From the NCBI RefSeq assembly GCF_014529535.1, contig NW_023503307.1, forward strand, positions 1,729,739-1,793,738: a stretch of DNA of 64,000 bases, read 5' to 3'. This DNA is from Bradysia coprophila. Lineage: Eukaryota > Arthropoda > Insecta > Diptera > Sciaridae. This document shows, one piece after another, positions 24,901-36,373 of the stretch. The notes below the pieces were generated by a model. It searched no databases and had not been told where the DNA came from. It saw nothing but the letters and a program-made list of their open reading frames with translations. Numbering within the stretch: position 1 is the stretch's first letter; every line of letters starts with the position of its first letter. The position numbers and the translations under genes are program-made.

Positions 24901-27900
24901 TTCCTACAGAAGCGGAATCGCATTTCTAATCAATTTTCGTCTTCTAGCTTATGTAAAACATTCCAGTTCTAGAAGTAGCTCACGCTTACAATGGATACAA
25001 GATTCAGATGGGCTGAAAAGCCGCCGACGGAATGACGGTAATTGTATGCTAACATCATCAAAATCTCATTCGGCTGTCGACACATTTAAATTAAAATTCA
25101 ATTTCGCGTCATTACAGTTGATAGTCAAGATATGGATATTAGTCCTGGTGATTCGACGCCTACGTCTGAAGCTAGTTATACACATTCAAGCACACCGACA
25201 ACTCAAAACAACGAAGGACCTCTCCTTCTGGCTAACGCCCTACCACGTCTCGCTTCACATCCATCAACATCCACTCCATCTCAAATGCATTTCTCAAATT
25301 CATCATGCGCTGGCGGTAAGTTTATTCATTCATTCATTCAGTAGCATTCCGTCGGATCATTTCATGAAAATAAAACCAAAATATTTTTAGAAGCAACGCC
25401 AACGTGTACTTTAGCCACCAGTTCTGTTGGAAATTCAATGAACCAACCGATCTCTAAACTAGCCACCAAATCAAGCGATGGTTTAACACACAATTTGCCA
25501 ACATCATCACCATCAACACAGACAATGCCCGGCGTTGCCTTAACACATTCAATATCCAATACACAAGTACCAACACCTGCTGAACTAATGATGAATTCGA
25601 ATGCTCCCGGTCCACCCGTGACAATAGCAAATCTACCGAAACTGCTGTCACAGATCACCGGCAACAAAACAATAGATCAAAGTGACATGAATCCACAGAA
25701 AGCATTACAAACAATAAACAATGCGCTGCGGCAGCAGCAACATTCGGGCGGCATGACCAGTGAAACAAATCAATTAGCAAATAATAATTCAAATTTGAGG
25801 TAAGTCTGCCGTTTCACATCCACTCATATTCTAAACATAAAAAATTTCGGTTTTTTGGCCATCGATCAGAGATCACACATTACACTCTCCAATGTACAAT
25901 TTATCGCAAATGCACTCAATGTCCATTTTAAATCATTCGAATAGCAGTCCCTATGTAACATCGATCGGTGGCGGAGTTGTAACAACGCAAGTGACCGGTC
26001 TCGGTTTAGGTATATCGTCGCAATTTTTAGCGGCTGGTCTCAAGGCTGATGGTAGTTGTAATAATTGTTTAATGGGTGATGGCCCACCAACGCCCACACA
26101 GGATATGGATTTAGGAGGAACAGAACATCGGAAGTGTAAGTTCCATTTCAATAACTTTGTTTTGTAGTGACCGTGAAGTAAACACAAACTTCAGTTAATG
26201 TCTGAGTTGTGTGTGCTCGGTCAGGCATTTTTAATTTTTCTCGTAATGTTTCGAATAGTAATCGATACTATTCCAGAGTCGGCGGCTCTTTCGATATTAA
26301 AATCCACCTTAACATAAAGTAAACGATGAGAAGAGAAAGAAACCTGACTCCCAATTGGAAACCCTGTCAAATATTAAAATTTTCGCTTTCTACAATTTCA
26401 GTGGATGGATCAGCTTCAATAAGTAGTCTTCAAGGTGTTGTAGCATCAACGCAAGCGTTGCGCAGTCAAGGACCTAGTTTAACTCCTAGTTTGGCAAATT
26501 ATTTTAGAGCCGATTTAATAGCTCATGTAACGAATTGGCCTGCAGATCTTCTGGAGAAACAGGTAAATATGCATTCCAATTACGAACACACAAATACACG
26601 ACAAACATGGAGAACTGCCAATTAAAACGAATTATTGTAGAATATCGCTTTTCTTCACCAGGCACAAAAGTTTTCGGATGAGCCACATATAGTTGGAGAC
26701 ATACAATGTACTAAAGTGTCGGCTGACTTGAAATGTGCTCGTAGTTTAGTTCGAATAACTGAAATAACAGCAACCCTACAAGAACAAAAGTGAGTTGATT
26801 GCGTTCGATATTTTATAATTTTTTTTGTTGTGCATTTTGGCGAAGGGTGACACACTTCTTCATTTAGTCTATTTAAATTCCATGAGTTTTAAAATTCATT
26901 TAATGCATTAAATTCGAGAAGTGCGTCACCCTCACCAGTCACCACTCGTGGTCTTCGGCAAATTTTGGATCCACAAATCTGAAGCACCTCGTTCATGAGT
27001 TACGACCCATCAGCGAATTAAATTTGCGAGACTACAAAAACTTCCCTGAAATTCTTTAAAATTCTTGTTTCTATTAAATTCGAATTTAATCGATTTATCT
27101 TAAAAACAACTGAAAGGCCATAAAAACAACGGCGACATTTCAGAGAAATAGATAAAACGCGATGGAAAAATTAGGGAATGTTCGGGAAATTTATTCCCCT
27201 AAAATAAGCCTAATATACGGTGTCAAAATTCAGCGATTAGCCTTAGAGTTATATGAATTATTTTCTAGTCAACACTCAAATGCTTAAATTTAATTTTCTA
27301 AAACGAATAATCAGTTTAATAGCGTGGCCAATCTTCTTAACGATTTAAAATTGAATTTAGAGAAATATTTTCCTATGCTTCGATTAATTTCTTCATCCAC
27401 CTTAACTCGACAATGCCTATGACAATGACAGATTCCTTTTAAGGTCAATCGAACGAACTTTGTTATATTCGATTAGATCTACCTCGACTGTTTTACAACT
27501 GTTTGTTGCAAAACTTTTCTATTCTAGTAAAAGAGTCATAGGACAAAGGTATGGAAATATGAGGAAATGGTCATTCGTATCACTGAACTTATATGCAGCC
27601 GTCAAATCATTACAGGAACCATCAATTGCATCAATTTCAATCCAATTCATGCTATTGATTCCACAACTGATATCGACGTTACCACATACACAATACACGT
27701 ATTGTAATGTTGCATCCACATAGGTGGAATGAATAGAATTTAATAGCTTATGTACAACCGGATAACATCTGTCGAGACAAGATCTCGTTCAAGAATTAAA
27801 AATTTGGAGCTCGTTCAGGAACGAAAATGGTTTTACTGAGTTGCTCAGTTAATTTAACTTCGCAGCGCTTTTCTTGTCGTGAAGAAAGTGAGAACTGAAG

Positions 27901-29380
27901 TTAATTGCGGCTTGTCAACTTTCGGCACCCTGGACTTTACTTAAATCGTCGAGGAATGCCTCCAAATAAATTTCTAAAAATCCAAAACGGAATTCTAGAT
28001 TTTTAGAAATTTATTTGAAGGCATTCCTCGACGATTTAAATAAAGTCCAGGGTGCCGAAAGTTGACAAGCCGCAATTAACTTCAACGTGTTCGTATTATT
28101 TGTTCGCATATTTGTATTTGATGTTGCAGAAACTAACTAACATCTCTACGTTTTGCATCTAAAGTTGAGTGAACGACATTGTTTATGTACGACTAGTGTC
28201 GAAACAGTACCTTTGCTCAAGTTTCACCGAGAATTTTGAGTTACTGAACGAGCTCATGCAGTGAAACTTGAGCTAAGTTAAATTAACTGCGCTGTTTTAA
28301 CATTTATTGTTGACTTTGAGGACGTACAGCACTTATTCGACCAAAATACATCGTGAAGAAAAGCGCTACAAAGTTAGATTAACTAAGAACCCAATGAAAG
28401 AATTTTTGTTTCTGAACGAGCTTCAACTATATCGAAATCACAGTTTAACTAAATTACAAGACTATCGTGACAATGATGTATGGACGATTTGTCCATCATC
28501 AAAAGATCGATACCTTCCGTGCTTCACTTTTCATTTAGACCAACAAAACCAGTTGAAAACACCTGTGAAAATCGAGGAACTCAACTAGGCTCGACTAGGC
28601 CGCTATTATCCGTAGAGTGTGTGTTGTTTGTATTGGGACTATTTAATAGAGTCAATTGGATTGAAAGGATCAGAGTCAATTTTTTTTAAAATTAACAAGT
28701 AAAGCCCACGCGCCATCGTTTGGGCCAATTGTACTGTTAGTTAAAATGGTACACGTTTGACGTTTTTACCCTCCTGTGGTCCTTTGGTTTAAAATTGATC
28801 TGGTTGAACCTGAATGTGTTGCAACCTGGGTGCCTCTGTCTTTTGATTACCTGTCACTATGTCTACAGATTTTTAGTCTCATGCGGACACTCTTGATTTT
28901 TTCAAAATTTGATCTGTTAATTGTGATGCAGTTTTTGGCTTGTCGGCAAGATGGAATGATCTTCAAATAATTTTTACAACTAATCCTTTTTTGTTTCATT
29001 CTCATTTTGGAATGTGATATCTTTATTATCGGTTCGGGACCGCCTAAAAAATGTTAGACTAGCTCGAATCGTGTGGCAAGTGAAATTGATTTAAAGTATC
29101 TCAAAACCCAGGACGGAATCCAGAGAATCAATTTTTGTGGTTTATATGACAATGTGAGGATATACGAGAAGTTTAAGTAGTTTTATCGGATTCTACATTT
29201 TTCTGTTGTCGTTTGAACACGTGAATCCATCGTTTGCCCATCCATCTCCAGTTGGTTTTAATTCAAATTACTAATATTTTTTTCTTCTTTCTAATTTTCA
29301 GAGTTATGTATTTACGACAACAAATACGGCGATTAGAAGAGCTCAAATCGCAAAATTCATTCATGTCTGAAGATCTTTAG
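21965..29380 (+). CDS. wcy: WAC/wacky: WW domain adaptor with C-terminal coiled coil
   Basis: Thirteen coding exons: 21965-22005, 22196-22226, 22700-22985, 23054-23134, 23203-23395, 24804-24883, 24948-25037, 25118-25315, 25391-25799, 25870-26135, 26402-26562, 26662-26789 and 29302-29380. The total of 2043 nt closes in frame (680 aa; human WAC has 647). The start [10 protein letters not shown] matches the start of vertebrate WAC (MVMYARK). Residues about 40-175 are rich in Arg, Asp and Ser (RDRDRD runs). The WW domain is at about 176-206 ([20 protein letters not shown], ending EKPKEWL). A long Ser/Thr/Asn/Gln-rich region follows. The conserved C-terminal part begins near [12 protein letters not shown] (WPADLLEKQ) and ends in the coiled coil [22 protein letters not shown] acts as an adaptor for H2B ubiquitination and, in flies, for mTORC1 activation through the TTT-Pontin/Reptin complex. 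Many introns are phase 1. The last intron is 2.5 kb and holds a MITE and a large hairpin. Confidence 0.95.
26844..26932. mobile_element. 89-bp MITE in last WAC intron
   Basis: The termini are AGGGTGACACACTTCT (26844-26859) and AGAAGTGCGTCACCCT (26917-26932), a 16-bp inverted repeat with one mismatch. The interior is AT-rich. It begins 54 bp downstream of the exon 12 donor. No second copy was noticed in the window. Confidence 0.65.
27896..28084. repeat. Near-perfect 189-bp hairpin in last WAC intron
   Basis: The left arm starts TGAAGTTAATTGCGGCTTGT (27896) and the right arm ends ACAAGCCGCAATTAACTTCA (28084). The arms are about 85 bp each and differ at only a few positions, around a loop near 27980-28000. 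It would be transcribed as part of the WAC pre-mRNA. Outside it lie looser inverted matches containing GAGCTCGTTCAGGAAC (27809) and CTGAACGAGCTC (28244), which also occur near 19.8-20.05 kb, so this is probably a nested repeat element. A hairpin RNA function is possible but unproven. Confidence 0.8.
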
Positions 29381-31260
29381 CGTAAACAATAAAAATTTAA
29401 ACAGAGAGAAACAGCTGTAAAATGTGCACTATACAAAGAAGTTATTTAAAAAATTTATTAGAATTGACAACAAAATGATGACGGGAAGAAATAGAAGACC
29501 GAAACTAACTAAGAAAAAAATTCAAATCACAATTTGTATGAATGAAAAAAAAAACGGAAGAAACATGAGAAATTAAATAAACAATTTTTTTTTTTAATTG
29601 AAAAGAAAAAAGCACTGACAACACTCTTATATGGTTCAAGATTGGAATAGTTTTTCATTTTGTAAAAGAATATTTAAAAATATTTACAATTGAATTGACT
29701 GTGTATGTGATTCTATATATTTAACATATTGATTATGGAAAACAAAACCCAGACCCATTAACACCGATTAATGGGAAAGAATGTTAACAAACAAAAAAAA
29801 TAATCATTTAAAAGTGGCATGGAGTTTCGTAATTGAAATTATTTTGTGACGAAGCAGAGATGTGTGAATTTATTTAAAAAAAAACATTTAAATTTTTTTG
29901 GTAAAAAATAACGGACACCGCAAACCAGAATGGACAACACTAAAGTACAAAGTTATTTTTACCAACAACACAATATTTTTCTCACCCCACCAAAAAGTAG
30001 TTTATATCAAAATGTGTCAATGATTATTAACTACAAAAACAGCAACAACAATAAGAAAGGAAAGAAAACTGTAAACTAACAAATTGACCAGTGCCGATTA
30101 TAAGGATTTGATTTTATGTTTTCCAGTGAATATTTGAATGAATCAATCGTACACCGAGGTAAGTTTCACATTGTAATAAATTACACATCTCTGTTACTAG
30201 ATTCAAATTTTTCTTTTTCTGAATTTATTTTTATATATCGCACTAACCATCGTCGATGTACCAGATTTTGTTTTTTTTAAATTTAATTATTTTTTTTTAA
30301 ATTATGTATGTGTATACCGAATACCAAACTATTCTCTTGAACTATTTGAGTAAAAAAAATGGAAATAACTTTTATTGTTTTTATATATTAAAATAAATAG
30401 CGAAATAATGTTAACTTTAATTTAAATAAAAAGAAATTGAAGAAAAAATAAATTTAAAACATGAAAAAAAAGTAAAATTCAAAGATGGATCCATCTCAAT
30501 TAACATAAATATAAAAAGTATCAATATTAAAGGGATAATGCTGGACAAGTATACATTGCCTTGGTGATGCTTTCGCAAACAAACAAAAATGTAAAAAAAG
30601 AAAGAGAAAGAAAAAAACATTTTTCTGTCTTCTTTTTGGCCATTTTTTTGATCACACATTTTTTGTCGTTTAATTTTTGAATTTCTTTCTGGACAGATTG
30701 TTTGTTATTTCATATATTCATTCATTTATTATATTTTTGATTTATTTTTTTTTTATTTAAAAAGAAAAAGAAGGAAAACCGAAAAAAGGAAAATGAAAAA
30801 AAAAACATTTTGTGTATCATATTGTAGACATTTAAGGAATAGAATTTTTATTTATAAATAAAATAAATTACAGAAAGCGACAGATAGGGAGGAGAAAGAA
30901 AAAAAAGAGAGAGAGAATAAAACAGAAATTAATTTTTATTACAAAATTCTTGGTCGAGATATGTTTATTATAAGGTCCAAAAAAAAACCAACAAAAATTC
31001 ATGAAAACCGTAACTAAACTTCAAATAAATTCATAAAAAAATTCAAATAACAAAAAATCATTTTTTTAATTAATTTTACTAAAAAAGAAAGGACGAAATT
31101 TAAACCTTCGCATAAATGCAAGAACGGACGGTATAACATAAAACAGTTAAAAAGTGAAACCTAAAAATATTATGAAATTACCTAATTATTGTACATTTCT
31201 ACATTGCAATAAACAGAAATTATTTAAATGCGTAATTATATGTTAGGGGATATATTCAAT
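29381..31260. other. AT-rich 3' flank of WAC, probable 3' UTR
   Basis: The region directly follows the WAC stop codon. It is extremely AT-rich, with long A and T runs, and holds several AATAAA hexamers (for example 29576-29581, and others near 30860 and 31208). I see no reading frame with family similarity. A long 3' UTR with alternative polyadenylation is plausible, but the end cannot be fixed from sequence alone. Confidence 0.5.
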
Positions 31261-32440
31261 GCAAAACATTAGTTATTTATACAACTGAGTGATAAAAGCT
31301 ATTTATGCAACTCGGTACTAACAGTAATTTATGCAACAAGTTGCAAAACGTGGTCGTTTTTGTCACTAGATGCAACGTTTTATCGTAAAATCACTTTTCC
31401 ATTTCATTATGTTTTGTCAACCAACGCCGAAGGGACTGTAGTGTCAATTTATAAAAAAAACCAGTCGAAGAATGGAAGATCAACCATGACCATTTAAATC
31501 AGCTTTTGATGTGGACAAAGCAAACGCTGCGAGATTACTGGCATCACAAAATCCCGAATCGAATCATAGGTTAAATGTTGACCCTCGAAGATCATTGGTA
31601 CATTGCTCGGCGACAGAACTTCTCGTATTTCAGTTGCATTACATTACGGTTGTAATGTGTGTACTCACATTACATTACGGTTGTAATGTGTGTACTCAGT
31701 TGCAGAGATACATTTGTGATTTTTGTTACCATTCGTGTCTTGGCATGTCGCCGTAGCGCTGCTTGATTCAGAATACATTCCAAATGGAACTAAATTATAA
31801 AATCGACACTGACATTCGCTCATCTACCTTCTCATCATGTGGTTTGAACGGTGCTAACAGAGAGAGACCAGATGGACTAACGTTAATAACGTGGTCCAAT
31901 GGTCGGTTTTTACCATGGATTCGTTTCGGGACACATTGAATTCACGTGTAAATCAGCCAGAGAAAGGAGTATCAACAAAATAAATCGGTATAAGGATGTC
32001 ACACATGCGGAAAACCACATTTTTGAATCTATGGGTCCAACTTGTGCTGAAGGGTGGCTGATATTACGGGTGAGCCAAGTGCAACAATCACTTTGTACAC
32101 CAACGTTTGAGTGTTGGGCTCCAAAACTTTGATGCTGCCTGCATTCTAGGAACGTTTCCTGAATCATCCCGTCTGGATGAAGTTTCTTTATGGTGAATTT
32201 TTGCTAGTGTACCCTTGCAACGATGCATGTACAAGTGAACATTTTGCGACGGAATTGAATAATTGCTTTGTTAATCACATGATGTGTTCTCGATGGACAA
32301 GATTTTGCGCATCATTGAAACTATAGATAAATATCCTTCTTTTAACATGCCCTCCGACGAAATAAACCCTGTGCTTCTGTGTGACTAAAATTTTTACATA
32401 TTAATTTCACCTAGAAGTGATTGGCTTAATGGTGTACTAA
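31261..32440. other. Unassigned region upstream of retroelement remnants
   Basis: Short open frames at 31511-31756 and 31899-32132 (plus) encode sequence I do not recognise and are interrupted, so I do not call genes. The left edge (31270-31410) contains repeated TTTATGCAAC motifs shared with 56100-56450. The stretch may be decayed retroelement sequence preceding the RNase H remnant, but no reverse transcriptase motif is visible. Confidence 0.4.
31632..31703. repeat. Tandem duplication, about 34-bp unit, two copies
   Basis: The unit CATTACATTACGGTTGTAAT followed by GTGTGTACTCA occurs twice in a row. Within each unit ATTAC and GTAAT give a small inverted repeat. Confidence 0.8.
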
Positions 32441-33037
32441 CAATTGAACATGGTATTCTTTGCCGGGTTTTACTGTACAGACTGTGAAGAATTGTTAAAC
32501 GTACTAGATCAAATACCAGAAGACCACAAAATATACATTTGCACCGACAGCCAATCGGCTATCAAAGCTCTAGCAGGTTATAGATTCACCTCCTCTCCAG
32601 TCTTAGAGTGCAGAGACATGCTTCAATCACTATCAATGAAGCGATTAGTCACTTTGATGTGGGTACTAGGACACAGCAATATCACAGGCAACGAACAAGC
32701 AGATGAACTAGCAAGGCCGAGCGTACCAGTATCTACATCTACCCTCTTTGGCACTATAGCTCGGTGGAAAGCCAAGGCTTTCCTAACTCATTGGAAATTT
32801 CTCAACTACGCTAGTCATGCCAGAAATTGTATCCAAAAAAACGAAAAACGTACAAGAGAACTCCTTTCGGTATCTAAACGCGACATCAAGAGAATTACCT
32901 ACATCCTAACCAAACATTGTTCCTTAAATAAACACTTACATATAATGGGCCTCTCGAACAGCCCGAACAGCGGCTAAGGTGTAAGGAATGACATTAGTGT
33001 TATCCTACCCACTTTATCCTATCCTATCCTATCCTAC
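32440..33037 (+). pseudogene. Non-LTR retrotransposon 3' remnant: RNase H domain
   Basis: The frame 32444-32977 (177 aa) contains IYICTDSQSAIKAL and LMWVLGHSNITGNEQADELA, the second half of a retroelement RNase H domain with its central Asp and the C-terminal His and Asp region. It goes on to ILTKHCSLNKHLHIMGLSNS, the motif that usually precedes the terminal CCHC-like cysteines in I- and Jockey-group elements. It then stops early. The first catalytic part is scrambled and no reverse transcriptase is seen upstream, so the copy is 5'-truncated and decayed. The (TATCC) repeat at about 33010-33035 is probably the element's 3' tail. Confidence 0.85.
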
Positions 33038-33318
33038 TGTGCAGACCATCGATACAATATTCTGTAGATAAGAAGACACGAAGAACGAAATTTCGGAAAT
33101 GTAGGACACATGCAACTACAAAAAAAGTACGAATCACAACACTAAAGGAAGTGTGAAGTGAAGTGAAGGAGAAAATTGAGAAATGCAGAGTTTTAACTAA
33201 ATATTTGTATGACATTATTACGCGCTTTCTCAGAACGTAAGTTACATTATACATTCATGCAATCTTTCCACATAAAGTTGCTTTGATATTTCTTATCTAC
33301 ACGATATTACATCGATGG

Positions 33319-33830
33319 TGCAGATCCAATTGTAGAAAAATTCATTTCAATTGCGACCTTTCTAGCACAAATTAGAGCAATATTAGAATGCGTTCACCGT
33401 AACGTAGAACAGTACAAGTACAAATCTGACGAAATCATATTCACCACGCAACGCACCTCAGCATAGGAATAGCTAAAAAAAACTTAGTACTAAACTAAAC
33501 AGAGTAGATCTAATGTGGGTAGCAAGCTACTCAGATATCGAAGAATAAGAAAATACAGACTCTTTAGCTATAATTGGAGCAATGAGCACTTCTATTGGTA
33601 CAGAACCAAAAAAGCAAAAAATTAAATTTATGAAAGAATGCTGAATCACTGGAACAACATTCCCAGTTGTAGTTAGGCAAAGAATTTAACTAGAACTAGA
33701 TTGAAAATATTTATTGGAGAAATCACTGGACATTTCGGTTTCAATAAACATCTCACCACCATAGGCAATAGAATGGACTCAGGCTTTGATCTGTGTGGCA
33801 AAATATAGAATACAGTCGAACACTACTGCT
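33319..33830 (+). pseudogene. Second decayed RNase H fragment of a non-LTR element
   Basis: In broken plus-strand frames I read IATFLAQIRAILECV, then VDLMWVASYSDIEE-stop-ENTDSLA, then GEITGHFGFNKHLTTIG and MDSGFDLCGK...TVEHYC. These correspond in order to the AE-AI-EC, W-GHS-I-GNE-ADSLA, GHF-N-HL-IG and C-LC...ETVEH-C motifs at the 3' end of I-group non-LTR elements. Several stop codons and frameshifts separate them. It is in the same orientation as the neighbouring remnant but differs from it, so the two are separate insertions or a duplicated and diverged 3' end. Confidence 0.7.
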
Positions 33831-33962
33831 AGGCTTTCATAACAATAAGACGGAAGTTCACAATCGCAGGATGGTAGGATGGTAAGAAAGTTATATTTAT
33901 ACGAAATAGGTACACTCGTCAAACTTACTAATCTAATCAACATACCATCTTATATTACATAT

Positions 33963-36373
33963 TCAATCCGAGAAAGGATTCGTTGTGTTAACGACAATTT
34001 TGTCTCTGAGAGTTCCATTCAAAAATGGATTACTTATAATATTGTTGAACATCTCCAAAAACAGTTTGGCGTCACGTGCCTTCGCAATCTTTCTTCCTTC
34101 TTCCTTTTTGGTCATAAATTGCTTCATCCGCTTGTTTGCCTCTTCCTTCGAAACATGCGAGGGAATGTGGCAATCAAATTCCTCGACGACCGATTTGTGC
34201 AGAAGTTCCTCGTAATCGTAATTGTGCTGCAAAAGATTGACGACTTTTGAGAACGATGCATGCTGACCTGTTTCTAAGGCCTCGAATCTGTAATTTAATT
34301 TGGACATAATCAGTCAATGCAGTCGGGTCGACGAAAACCTCCATATGTTCAACTTACGACGGTACAACGTCAGCAATGTGTTGCTGGTAGCGATCCTGAA
34401 ATAAATCGATCAAAATTCAAAAAATTGTAAAATAAATTGTTACCGCTTACCCGTGGATCTTCAGGATATGCAAACATTTCGTACACTAACGAGCAGTTGA
34501 CGTTAATGTTTGCCTCGGTGTCAATTATGTACATGCGGACTGAGTTATTCTGGAGAAGACGAATTATCGTAGGTGGTTTCAACAGAACAAAATTTTACCT
34601 TGCGGTCGATATCTGTTATTCCGGCTGTCAGTTTCTTATTTTCCACCAAACTGATCAAAAATGATGTCGCATCAACGGTCCAGCGTTGACTTAAGTTTCT
34701 TGGTTTAATATAATCCAGCGTTCCACGGTGACATAGTTTTGGCTGAACGCAAAAACTGTTCAGCAAATATCGAATACCTCCGATTGCTACCTGGTCGACG
34801 GTACCATAGTCCACGAAAAAAACGCTCACCTTTCCATCTTCGACTTGTCCAATAATTTCACCTCGGTGCCAAAACTTAGCGTACAAAGCGGCGCAAGCAT
34901 AACCGTTCTGCATATGCTCTTGCTTTATCAATTCCGGAATGCAGTCGGTCATGGCGTAGCACTCGCTGGAGTAACAGAGATAAATATTCGAGTTAAAGGA
35001 AGTGTAGAGCAGGAAAAATGAACAATTCGATTTGAAATAACGGAACCAACGTTAAAGCCGAGTAAAGACTATCAGACCCACACATTGGCGAGGCACACAA
35101 AACTTTCTTAAGACATACTTAAGACGCTCTTGTAGTTCTTCGACAGGATTCGGTATCTCCTCATTAAGCTGGAACCAAAACTTGTACGGACTATTCACTT
35201 CGGACACATAGAGTTCGTAGACGTTTCCGACTTTGAGTATATCGTCAATATCTGTTGTTTTGAAAGTAGTGCCGTAGTTACCATTGAAGAAGCAGCTGGA
35301 CAACAAGTTGATTTTGTCATCCTAGTCGTACGAATTAGTTTAAATTTTATGCATAAACGAATGATGGCCAATTAACTTACAAACATAAAGGGAATTGCTT
35401 CATCTTCCTCATCGTCCTCTGAAGGTATGGGAACCTTTTCTTCCGGTGAAGATAAGTTGTAGTCGTAGTCATAGTCGAACAGTTTTTCTGCTGAATAGGG
35501 AGGCGGAGCATTGTCATCGAATTTCACGCTGATCATATCTACGGAGCTGGTTGATTGTGATTTATGTAACCCGCCAATGGCATCATCCTCTGACGGTGTG
35601 CACTCGAATCGAACAACTCCGTTGTCAATGTTTTTGATGATATTCTTGTCCACATCAGTAAAATCGTCATCTGACAGTGCACTGTTGAACCGATCAACTC
35701 CTTTGTCAACATTTTTGATGATATTCTTGTCCACATCAGTAAAATCATCATCTGACGGTGTACAGTCGAACCGAACGTCAACATTTTTGATGTCGTTTAT
35801 GGCGACGTCGCCACAGTCATTTTTCGGATCATCATTCGGGACGATCGCAGGCGCTACACCTTGATTTTGCTTGTATAGTTCATGAGATTCTACCTCATTG
35901 TCAGTCGCAATTGAATCCGATGAGCTACATTGTCCATCCCCATAAGTACGGGGACCCAATTGGGATATTGTAGAAGTGGATTCATGAATGTCTTGACTAT
36001 GCGATTGAATCCACGGCAATATAAGTGGTAATGTCATCGGTCGGTGCACAAATTGTGATGGATTTGGCAATACGGACCGATAAAAAGTACCAGGTGGACG
36101 AACTTCAAACGATATCGGATCGACCTGGAATGTGACACTCTTATATCATCTGAATTAATTTTATGAATCTACGCCACGAACATGTAGGACGTCAGGAATG
36201 CTTTTTAGAAATGTCAACAAGAAGCTGTACCCAAGCTCAAAGAATGGAATGTGAACCTGGGTGTAATTGTAAAAGTCCAACGCAATTGTATTGACCGTTT
36301 GAACAGCGTTTCCATTGTTTATCAAGTATTTCAACACGGCCTTCGTGTTGTATAATAAGTTTGGGTCACGCAT
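33963..36373 (-). CDS. tej: Tejas/TDRD5-like LOTUS and Tudor domain protein
   Basis: Seven exons on the minus strand: 36373-36173, 36124-35381, 35321-35119, 34965-34599, 34549-34451, 34395-34358 and 34287-33963. The total of 1977 nt closes in phase (658 aa). Exon 1 encodes most of an N-terminal LOTUS/OST-HTH domain (MRDPNLLYNTKAVLKYLINN ... SFLLTFLKSIPDVLHV). Exon 2 is a long acidic linker with a tandem repeat of about 27 aa. Exons 3-5 encode an extended Tudor domain: VGNVYELYVSEVNSPYKFWF, then CAALYAKFWHRGEI and VSVFFVDYGTVDQV. The order LOTUS then Tudor matches Drosophila Tejas and vertebrate TDRD5, germline nuage proteins that recruit Vasa and support piRNA production. The exon 3 donor (GTATGT) was chosen by phase. 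The gene is convergent with WAC. A Tapas/TDRD7-type protein is less likely because only one LOTUS and one Tudor domain are seen. Confidence 0.9.
35580..35800 (-). repeat. In-frame 81-bp repeat in tejas-like exon 2
   Basis: The coding sequence repeats a 27-aa unit of the form DDDFTDVDKNIIKN, VDKGV, RF, TPS. Two copies are almost identical at DNA level (81 bp apart) and a third is partial (72 bp). All copies keep the reading frame. The repeat lies in the acidic linker at about residues 175-248, between the LOTUS and Tudor domains. Confidence 0.85.

Noticed and set aside
31511-32132. Plus-strand frames considered as an ankyrin-like or retroelement gene
   Set aside because: No convincing repeat or catalytic motif; interrupted by stops; partly made of a tandem duplication.
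35511-35864. Plus-strand frame of 117 codons
   Set aside because: Antisense shadow of the tejas-like exon 2 repeat region.
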